The notes under the pieces were generated by a model. That model searched no databases. It was not told the DNA's origin and worked only from the letters and a program-made list of their open reading frames with translations. Made by a program: the position numbers and the translations under genes. This document shows positions 22,724 to 29,759 of a DNA stretch of 32,344 nucleotides, piece by piece. This DNA is from Flavobacteriales bacterium (lineage in GTDB: Bacteria; Bacteroidota; Bacteroidia; Flavobacteriales_D; Sanyastnellaceae), in NCBI GenBank assembly GCA_016780385.1, contig JADHLY010000020.1, forward strand, positions 1 through 32,344, given 5' to 3'. The first letter of the stretch is position 1; each line of letters starts with the position of its first letter.

Positions 22724-24508
22724 ATGAACCGACCTACCCGGTTATTCGATTTCCCCCGCTATCAGCTCGCCAACGGCCCGCTTGACGTCATGATGACCAT
22801 GCCCAATGGAGGGCAGCCCATCTCCTATTCCACGGCCCAATTCGTGGAAGAAATGGACCATGTCAGCCTGGGACTCCTCTCCTTGGGCCTCAATTCTGGA
22901 GACCGTGTCGCCCTGATTTCGCACAACAACCGCTGCGAATGGAACCTCATGGATCACGGCACTTTGCAAGCCGGCGGCATCGACATCCCCATATATCCGA
23001 CGATGACGCCGGATGACTATGTGTACATCCTCAATCACAGCGAATCGCGGTTCTGCTTTGTCTCCAATGCAGAGTTGTTTGAGAAGGTCAGTTCCATCAA
23101 AGACCAAGTCCCTTCACTCGAAGCCGTCTACACCTTTGAAGATGTGCCCGGTGCCACCTCTTGGAAAGAGGTCGTGCAGGCGGGTAGCGCTGCAGGTGAT
23201 GACCTCAAGGCAGAGCTGAACAAGCGCAGGGACGGCGTCCAGAAAGAGGACATGGCCACCATCATCTACACCTCGGGTACGACAGGCCGACCCAAGGGGG
23301 TCATGCTGAGCCACAACAACATCGCCCAGAACGCATTGAATGCTGTGCCACGCCTTCCGGAACGCACGCCTAGAACCGATTACAGGGTATTGAGCTTTCT
23401 CCCGGTCTGCCACATCTTCGAGCGCATGCTGCACTACCTGTACATGCATGAAGGGGCCATAATCCACTTTGGAGAAAGCCTCGAAACGGTCAAGGATGAC
23501 CTCGCAGGGGCCAAGCCGCACATGTTTACCGCCGTGCCCCGTCTTTTGGAGAAATTTCACGACGCCATTGTGGCGAAAGGACGCGAAGCTGGTGGCGTCA
23601 AAAGCGCCATCTTCAACTGGGCGGTTGACCTCGCGTTGCAGTGGGAGCCTGACGGACGTAACGGAGGCTTCTACGAATGGAAATTGGGCATCGCCCGGAA
23701 ACTGGTCTTTGACAAGGTCAAGGAGGCCTTGGGCCTGACCCAAATCATGGCGGTCGCCTGCGGATCTGCTGCACTCGCCCCACGATTGGCCCGCTTCTTC
23801 AACGGGGCGGGCATCCCCGTTTACGAGGGATATGGCCTGACCGAAACCTCGCCTGTTGTCTCCGTGAACTCACTGAACTCCAAGGATATGCTGCGCATCG
23901 GCACCGTGGGTAAACTGATCGCGGATACGGAAGTCAACATCGCCGATGACGGTGAAATCCTCGTCAAGGGCTCCCAAGTCATGATGGGCTACTATAAGGA
24001 CGAGGAGAAGACCAATGAAGTTCTCAAGAACGACTGGTTCCACACCGGTGATATTGGGGTCATTGAGGAAGGGTTCCTCCGGATCACTGACCGAAAAAAG
24101 GAGATGTTCAAGACCTCTGGCGGTAAGTATGTCGCACCACAGTTGCTCGAAAACGCCCTGAAAGCTTCTCGTTTCATCGAACAGGTCATGGTCATCGGAG
24201 AAAGCCGCAAACACGCTGCTGCCCTCGTCGTCCCTGACATGGTCGTACTGGAAGAATGGTGCAAGCGCCACAACCGTGACTGCCCCGCCCAAGCGGACGT
24301 TCCAAACGACGCTGAAATCGTGGCCCGAATTCAACAGGATGTAGATGAACTTGTGGCCCCGTTTGCCTCTTGGGAAAAGGTCAAGAAAATCCGCGTCCTG
24401 CCTGCCCCATTCACCATTGATGGCGGCGAATTGACCCCCACGCTGAAGCTCAAGCGCAAGCCCATCTTGGCCCGCTATTCCGAGGTGATCGAGGCCATTT
24501 ACAGCTGA
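22724..24508 (+). CDS. Long-chain-fatty-acid-CoA ligase (AMP-forming)
   Basis: The 594-residue enzyme activates fatty acids with ATP and CoA. The P-loop-like motif IIYTSGTTGRPKGVMLSH is near residue 185, YEGYGLTETSPVVSVN is the adenine-binding region, and WFHTGDIG and ITDRKKEMFKTSGGKYVAP contain the Asp and hinge of the C-terminal subdomain. LKRKPILARY near the end includes the catalytic Lys region. The order and length fit bacterial FadD relatives of the long-chain (FAA1-like) branch. It is the first gene of a tight plus-strand series; the PAP2 gene starts one base after its stop. Confidence 0.92.
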   Translation: MNRPTRLFDFPRYQLANGPLDVMMTMPNGGQPISYSTAQFVEEMDHVSLGLLSLGLNSGDRVALISHNNRCEWNLMDHGTLQAGGIDIPIYPTMTPDDYVYILNHSESRFCFVSNAELFEKVSSIKDQVPSLEAVYTFEDVPGATSWKEVVQAGSAAGDDLKAELNKRRDGVQKEDMATIIYTSGTTGRPKGVMLSHNNIAQNALNAVPRLPERTPRTDYRVLSFLPVCHIFERMLHYLYMHEGAIIHFGESLETVKDDLAGAKPHMFTAVPRLLEKFHDAIVAKGREAGGVKSAIFNWAVDLALQWEPDGRNGGFYEWKLGIARKLVFDKVKEALGLTQIMAVACGSAALAPRLARFFNGAGIPVYEGYGLTETSPVVSVNSLNSKDMLRIGTVGKLIADTEVNIADDGEILVKGSQVMMGYYKDEEKTNEVLKNDWFHTGDIGVIEEGFLRITDRKKEMFKTSGGKYVAPQLLENALKASRFIEQVMVIGESRKHAAALVVPDMVVLEEWCKRHNRDCPAQADVPNDAEIVARIQQDVDELVAPFASWEKVKKIRVLPAPFTIDGGELTPTLKLKRKPILARYSEVIEAIYS

Positions 24509-24509
24509 A

Positions 24510-25088
24510 GTGATCGACACCCTCCAGGCTTGGGATGAAGCCCTTCTCCTGTGGCTCAACGGCGCCCCTGAAGCCCTGGCTGAGGCCGCGTGGTGGCTCA
24601 CCCAACCGTGGTGCTCCGCCCCGGTGTACCTGTGGGTCATTTGGCGGATTTTCAAAGGAAGCTCCTGGCGCACGGGCGCCTTGAAAATGGTGGTGATCCT
24701 GGCCACGTTTGCCGGAACAGACGCCATCAGCAGCCGCTTGTTCAAACCGGGCTTTGAACGTCTGAGGCCCAGCCACAACAAGGCCCTTGACGGGCAACTC
24801 ATCCTCCACACATCGCCCGAAGGCAAGACCTACCGCGGAGGCCGTTTCGGCTTTGTTTCATCGCACGCCGCCAACACCTTTGGACTGGCCGCCATCACCA
24901 TGCTCCTGCTGGGGTCCTCAGGGACCCGCTGGATGTGGTTTTGGGCGGGAATCGTAAGTTGGACGAGAATATATCTCGGCGTGCATTATCCGGGCGACAT
25001 AATGTTTGGTGCGCTTTTCGGCGCAGGGTTTGCCCTCGCCACTTTCACCCTTTTTCACCGCTTTATTCCGGCCATTTCCACCCCATGA
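24510..25088 (+). CDS. PAP2-family membrane phosphatase
   Basis: The 192-residue protein begins with GTG directly after the preceding stop. It carries the three PAP2 motifs in order: KPGFERLRP (KxxxxxxRP), SSHAANTFG (the PSGH-type motif) and SWTRIYLGVHYPGDIMFG (SRxxxxxHxxxD). Five or six hydrophobic segments are visible. Such enzymes dephosphorylate lipid phosphates such as undecaprenyl diphosphate or phosphatidic acid on the outer face of the inner membrane; the substrate here is not known. Its TGA overlaps the next gene's ATG. Confidence 0.9.
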   Translation: MIDTLQAWDEALLLWLNGAPEALAEAAWWLTQPWCSAPVYLWVIWRIFKGSSWRTGALKMVVILATFAGTDAISSRLFKPGFERLRPSHNKALDGQLILHTSPEGKTYRGGRFGFVSSHAANTFGLAAITMLLLGSSGTRWMWFWAGIVSWTRIYLGVHYPGDIMFGALFGAGFALATFTLFHRFIPAISTP

Positions 25089-25465
25089 ATCCACTGGCTC
25101 CATACCTCTTGTCGGCCATCTTTGTAGGCGGTGGATTGGGCGCAGTGGCCCGACACATTTTTGGGGTCTGGTTGAACGCCAAATCGGCCATTCCCATGGG
25201 GACGCTGTTGGCCAATCTTCTGGCCACCGCCATCTTGGCTTGGGCCACCACCCGGTTTGCAGAAAAATGGCCCGATCACACGACCCTGCAAGCGGCCATC
25301 GCTGTCGGCTTTTGTGGGGGCTTCAGCACCTTTAGCACCTTCAGCGCAGACACCCACAAACTCATGGCTTCGGGCCAATGGGGATGGGCCTTGGCGAACG
25401 TGCTCATTAGCGTTTTGGCGTGCGTCTTGGTGTTTGCGCTCGTCAGCGGCGGGTTGCGGCGTTAA
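25085..25465 (+). CDS. crcB: CrcB/Fluc fluoride channel
   Basis: The 126-residue protein has four membrane segments. GGGLGAVARHIFG near the N-terminus and the hallmark GFCGGFSTFSTFS in the third segment are diagnostic of Fluc channels, which form antiparallel dimers exporting fluoride. The ATG overlaps the PAP2 stop (ATGA), so translation is coupled. No fluoride riboswitch can lie directly upstream, since that region codes for the PAP2 protein. Confidence 0.93.
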   Translation: MNPLAPYLLSAIFVGGGLGAVARHIFGVWLNAKSAIPMGTLLANLLATAILAWATTRFAEKWPDHTTLQAAIAVGFCGGFSTFSTFSADTHKLMASGQWGWALANVLISVLACVLVFALVSGGLRR

Positions 25466-25488
25466 ATTCACGGTCGATTCCGACCGCA

Positions 25489-27174
25489 ATGCCCCTTCGA
25501 TTCGTCCTCTTGGCCACCTTGCTCTCCCTGTGCCTGCTCTTTGGAGCACAACCAGGAGCATGGTCGCAAACGCCTGCCGGTTTTACCGCCCAAAACACCC
25601 CACCCAAACTGGTCGTGGCCATCACCGTCGACCAAATGCGGGCCGACTATTTGACCCGCTATGCAGCCGGATTTGGCCCGGACGGTTTCAAAAGGTTTTT
25701 CGACCAAGGGTTTGCCGGCATGGACCACCATTTCAGTTATGCGCCAACCTACACGGGGCCAGGTCATGCGAGCATTGCCACGGGCACGACTCCAGCCGTC
25801 CACGGCATCATTGGCAACAATTGGTTTGACCGAAACGAAGGGCGGAAAGTGTACTGCGCTGAAGACAGCACGGTCAACCCCGTGGGCATGCCCAACACCG
25901 ACATCGGCAAGAAAGGACGGATGTCCCCAAAACGCATGACAGCGAGCACTTGGGCAGACGAGTTCAAACTGCACTTCAGCGGACGCGATGGCGCCACACC
26001 CAAGATTATTGGAGCGAGCATGAAGGACAGGGGGGCCATCCTGCCCGCGGGCCATGCTGCAGACGCCGCGTATTGGGTCGTAGACGGACAGTTTGTCACG
26101 AGTTCACACTACGTGGAGTCCTTGCCAAAATGGGTCAAACAATTCAACAAGGCAGACCATGCAGAAACACTGCTCAATGCCGGTTGGTCCCTGCGTGATG
26201 CCCCTGAAACCTATAGCGGCAGCATGGCGGACAACACCCCTTTCGAAGGCAAGTGGCGCGGTGCAGACCGCCCCACCTTCCCTTATGACCTCGCCGCCCT
26301 GGCAGAGGCCAATGGCGGTGTGGACATCATCAAAGGGACCCCACACGGGAACACCTTGCTGGTAGACTTTGCCCTCGCTGCCCTCGAAGCCGAACAGCTT
26401 GGAGCGGACGGGACACCGGATGTGCTGGCACTGTCTTTCAGCAGCACCGATTACGTGGGCCATCAGTTTGGGGCCCATGCCATGGAAACCGAAGACCTCT
26501 ACCGCCGGCTCGACGACGAATTGGCCCGGCTGTTTGATGCCCTGGATGCCCAGGTTGGCGAAGGAATGTGGACCGCATTCCTGACCGCCGATCACGGTGG
26601 CGTCACCGTGCCCGGACTCGAAAAGCAACGCGGCCTTCCCGTGGATTACTGGAACCCCGAGCGCATGAAGGCGACCGTTTACGCTGCCGTGGGCGCCAAG
26701 TACGGCCGGAGCGATGTAATCAGAGAGTATGACAACGACCAATTCTTCCTCGACCGCAGCGTCATGCGCGAAGCCGGGATCGATGCAGATGAAGCCGCCC
26801 GTTTTACAGCGGCAGTGGCCGCGGAATTTCCAGAAGTACAGCGCACCCTCACTGCGGCAGATTTGAGGATGGGCCACTTCACTGAAGGGGCTGAGTCCAA
26901 TGTTCAGCGCGGCTGGCACGCTCAGGCATCTGGTGATGTCGTCATTGTCCTGAAGCCCGGTTTTCTCGAATACGGACGGACCGGTACCAGTCATGGAAGT
27001 CCCTACGCCTACGATACCCACGTGCCTTTCCTGATCATGGGACCCGGCATTCCACAAGGCCGGACCTACGCCCGAACCGAAATTCGGGACATCGCCCCTA
27101 CCCTTTCGGCATTGCTGGGCTTCCCCCGCCCCAGTGGATGCACAGGCAGCCCTGTCGAGGCCCTCTTCGACTGA
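25489..27174 (+). CDS. pafA: PafA-type alkaline phosphatase
   Basis: This 561-residue member of the alkaline phosphatase superfamily has a signal peptide of about 26 residues (ends GAWSQ). VDQM supplies the first metal-binding Asp (48), and PTYTGPGHAS carries the Thr nucleophile (about residue 89). GNNWFD gives the Asn, SMKDRGAIL the Lys/Arg pair special to PafA, SSTDYVGHQFG an Asp and His, TADHGG an Asp and His, and THGSPYAYDTH-like HGSPYAYDTHVPF the last His region. It cleaves phosphomonoesters in the periplasm and is the phosphate-insensitive phosphatase common in Bacteroidota. The start at 25489 is chosen because the signal peptide begins there; the earlier in-frame start overlaps crcB. 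Confidence 0.92.
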   Translation: MPLRFVLLATLLSLCLLFGAQPGAWSQTPAGFTAQNTPPKLVVAITVDQMRADYLTRYAAGFGPDGFKRFFDQGFAGMDHHFSYAPTYTGPGHASIATGTTPAVHGIIGNNWFDRNEGRKVYCAEDSTVNPVGMPNTDIGKKGRMSPKRMTASTWADEFKLHFSGRDGATPKIIGASMKDRGAILPAGHAADAAYWVVDGQFVTSSHYVESLPKWVKQFNKADHAETLLNAGWSLRDAPETYSGSMADNTPFEGKWRGADRPTFPYDLAALAEANGGVDIIKGTPHGNTLLVDFALAALEAEQLGADGTPDVLALSFSSTDYVGHQFGAHAMETEDLYRRLDDELARLFDALDAQVGEGMWTAFLTADHGGVTVPGLEKQRGLPVDYWNPERMKATVYAAVGAKYGRSDVIREYDNDQFFLDRSVMREAGIDADEAARFTAAVAAEFPEVQRTLTAADLRMGHFTEGAESNVQRGWHAQASGDVVIVLKPGFLEYGRTGTSHGSPYAYDTHVPFLIMGPGIPQGRTYARTEIRDIAPTLSALLGFPRPSGCTGSPVEALFD

Positions 27175-27187
27175 AGCCAACCACCAC

Positions 27188-28864
27188 ATGAACGGCATTC
27201 ACCACAGCATCAGCCGCGCAGGTCGGCATGAACTGATCATCCAGGCGCAATTTCCTCCGGGTACGGACCGGGTTCATTTGCCCATGTGGCGTCCCGGCCG
27301 CTACGAGCGGGGCGACTTCGGCCAGTGGGTGCGCGGCATGGAACAGTGGTACGACGGTGCTTGGCAGCCAATGCAGAAACAGGACCTGCACGTCTGGACT
27401 TGCCACAGCACGGGTAAAGATGAGCCAGCGGTCCAGGTTCGGTACCGTTTTACTGCCCGCCGGCTGGACGCTGGAAGCACCTGGGCGGACGATGACCTGC
27501 TCTATGTGAATCCGGTCAACTGCCTGCTCTTCCATCCCGACCTCGACGACACCCCCATCACGGTCAGCTTGCCCGATATCCCTGAAGGCTGGGCCCTTGC
27601 GACAGCCCTATTGACCAGCCGGGCACCCGACGGTGTGCAATTGCATGCCATCGATACTCAGCAGCTGATGGACAGCCCTTGGATCGCCGCACCGGCGGCC
27701 GACCTCTGGCATCAAACGTATGATGTGCAAGGCCATACTTTTCACGTCCACGTCTGGGGAAAGCGGCATTTTGATGGCCTTGCGTTTGTGGAGGCACACC
27801 GCAGTTTCACAGAAGCGCAGATGACCGCCTTTGGATGGTTGCCTGTGCCAGAGTACCACTTCCTCTATCTGTTCCCAGATTTTGCTGCGCGTCATGGCGT
27901 AGAACACGAAGCCTCTACCGTGATTGCGTGGGGACCTGCCAACGGGTTGACGCATGACGCTGAAGGACCGTCTCCGGGGATGGAGGAAGTCATCGACATC
28001 GCGAGCCATGAACTGGTGCACACCTGGAATGTCAAGCGCATGCGGCCGGCAGAGTGGATGCCCTACGATTTCTCAAAGGCTTCGCCGAGCCGAATGGGCT
28101 ACATCGCCGAGGGTGTGACCACCTATCTCGGCGACCTCTTCCTCCTCGAATCTGGCGTGATCGAAATGGAAGGTTGGCTCAGGAGATTTGAGAAACTGCT
28201 CAACCGCCACCTTTGGAATCCTGGAAGGCTAGAAACCTCTGTGGCCGACAGCAGCTTTGACACTTGGCTCGACGGTTACCGCATAGGCGTGCCACACCGG
28301 CGCGGAAACATCTATGTAGAGGGGGCTGTCTTGGCCTTCCTGTGTGATGTGACCTTGAATAAATGCGGTGGTGGATGGCTCGTCGATGCCTTGGCAGAAA
28401 TGACTGGACCCACGCAACATCGCAGCTTGGATGAAGCCACGTATTGGGCCACCCTCGAGCGCAGAGCCAGCCAGAGAGGCCCCGAAGGCCTCCAAGAGAT
28501 GAGGGACTTGCGCACGGCTTTTTGCGAGGGCTTCGAGGACACCTGGCCGGCATTGGTAGACGCCCTGCTTCACCAGGGCATTCAAGCCACGCTCGAACCA
28601 CACCAGGATGACTTGGCAAGGTGCGGCGCCCTATGCGGCAAAGGCAGAGAAGGCCGCAAGGAGGTCAAGGTCTGCTGGCCGGACAGCCCAGCATGGAATG
28701 CAGGATTGCGTCATGGCGACGTCATCGAAACCAGCCAAGCTTCGGGAAGTGAACTTGCGGTGTCATGGCTCAGAGACACCGTGCATCAGCAAAACGACAC
28801 CCTCACCATTCCCGAAGGTTCGGGATATTTTGCCCGACCAAACTTGGCCAGTTTTCCAGGCTGA
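27188..28864 (+). CDS. M61-family (glycyl aminopeptidase-like) metallopeptidase
   Basis: The 558-residue protein has the zinc site HELVHTWNVKRMRP (HExxH plus the family-specific WNxxxxRP) and the downstream Glu in YIAEGVTTYLGDLF. The N-terminal third is the beta-rich domain of M61. A short C-terminal PDZ-like segment (WPDSPAWNAGLRHGDVI) is present. The start at 27188, 13 bases after pafA, shows no signal peptide, so it is probably cytoplasmic, unlike many M61 relatives that are exported. Family members remove N-terminal glycine or alanine from peptides. Confidence 0.9.
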   Translation: MNGIHHSISRAGRHELIIQAQFPPGTDRVHLPMWRPGRYERGDFGQWVRGMEQWYDGAWQPMQKQDLHVWTCHSTGKDEPAVQVRYRFTARRLDAGSTWADDDLLYVNPVNCLLFHPDLDDTPITVSLPDIPEGWALATALLTSRAPDGVQLHAIDTQQLMDSPWIAAPAADLWHQTYDVQGHTFHVHVWGKRHFDGLAFVEAHRSFTEAQMTAFGWLPVPEYHFLYLFPDFAARHGVEHEASTVIAWGPANGLTHDAEGPSPGMEEVIDIASHELVHTWNVKRMRPAEWMPYDFSKASPSRMGYIAEGVTTYLGDLFLLESGVIEMEGWLRRFEKLLNRHLWNPGRLETSVADSSFDTWLDGYRIGVPHRRGNIYVEGAVLAFLCDVTLNKCGGGWLVDALAEMTGPTQHRSLDEATYWATLERRASQRGPEGLQEMRDLRTAFCEGFEDTWPALVDALLHQGIQATLEPHQDDLARCGALCGKGREGRKEVKVCWPDSPAWNAGLRHGDVIETSQASGSELAVSWLRDTVHQQNDTLTIPEGSGYFARPNLASFPG

Positions 28865-28927
28865 ATCATCGCGAAGGGCATTCAAGCGCCCCCCTTTTAG
28901 ACGAGGAAGTCTGAAACACCCTTAGGA

Positions 28928-29659
28928 TCAATCGTCGCGACCGCCTTTCATGGCGAAGGTGACGAGGTTGGCTCCCATCTCCAAGGCCCTGCGTCGGACC
29001 GCCTCGGGGTCGCGGTGGACCGCATAGTCTTCCCAGCCGTCGCCGAGGTCGCACTCTACATCGTAGTAGCAAACCAACCGACCGTCCAACAACAACCCAA
29101 ACCCTTTGGAGGCGTCTCCGTCGTGCTCGTGCACCTTGGGCGGGCCTGAATCGAAGTCATACGCCGCATGGTACACGGGATGCTCAAATGGCAGCTCGAC
29201 CCACTCCAAATCGGGAAAAACCTTCCGCATCTCCTTGCGGACAAACAAGTCCATGCCGTAGTTATCGCTGATGTGCAGAAAACCCCCTGCCTCGAGCCAC
29301 GTCCGAAGGTTGCGCGCTTCCGACGGACTAAACACGACATTGCCGTGGCCCGTCATGTGGACAAAGGGGTAATTGAACAACGCGGGGGAGCCCACCTCCA
29401 CGTAAGGCACTTCCTCATCGATGCGCGTTCCGAGGTTTTCGTTGCAAAACGCCACCAGATTGGGCACGCTCGTGGGATTGGAATACCAATCTCCCCCACC
29501 CTTGTATTGCATCACAGCCACTTGTGTTGCCTGCGCATGCGCCGCAACCACAGGCGAAAAACTGCCGATGAGTCCGATCAAAAATAATTTGAGAAGACTG
29601 TAACCTTCTGCCTGAACACGGCGTATTGTCCGTCCTCGAAAACCGAGTGCTTGCCCCAT
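28928..29659 (-). CDS. DUF4159 family protein
   Basis: The 243-residue protein has a leader with hydrophobic core LFLIGLIGSFSPVVAAHAQ and probable cleavage after AHA, so it is exported. The mature part has VAVMQYKGGGDWYSNPTSVP, FVHMTGHGNVVFSPSEARNL and GGFLHISDNYGMD, matching DUF4159, a Bacteroidota envelope family with a type 1 glutamine amidotransferase-like fold of unknown function. The leader is long with the ATG at 29659; a later start is possible. It is convergent with the M61 gene and divergent from secDF. Confidence 0.8.
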   Translation of the reverse strand: MGQALGFRGRTIRRVQAEGYSLLKLFLIGLIGSFSPVVAAHAQATQVAVMQYKGGGDWYSNPTSVPNLVAFCNENLGTRIDEEVPYVEVGSPALFNYPFVHMTGHGNVVFSPSEARNLRTWLEAGGFLHISDNYGMDLFVRKEMRKVFPDLEWVELPFEHPVYHAAYDFDSGPPKVHEHDGDASKGFGLLLDGRLVCYYDVECDLGDGWEDYAVHRDPEAVRRRALEMGANLVTFAMKGGRDD

Positions 29660-29727
29660 GTTGGCGAAGTTAATCCAAACCCCACGCCCATTGGTAGAAC
29701 CCGCCGCTTAGACCGACCGGTTTTATC

Positions 29728-29735
29728 TATCTTTG
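29728..29735 (+). promoter_or_regulatory. Bacteroidota -7 element of the secDF promoter
   Basis: TATCTTTG matches the TAnnTTTG consensus of the Bacteroidota primary sigma factor exactly and lies 24 bases before the secDF start. A clear TTG at the usual spacing upstream is not visible. Confidence 0.6.
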
Positions 29736-29759
29736 CGCACCTTCAAAAACACCTGAACC

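Noticed and set aside
23870-24826. Long minus-strand open frame opposite the acyl-CoA synthetase and PAP2 genes
   Set aside because: It is antisense to well-recognised genes in GC-rich DNA, where shadow frames are long; its protein has no recognisable motif.
28865-28927. Terminator between the convergent M61 and DUF4159 genes
   Set aside because: AAGGG/CCCTT and AGAC/GTCT pairs exist, but the stems are short and the T-runs weak, so I do not list it.
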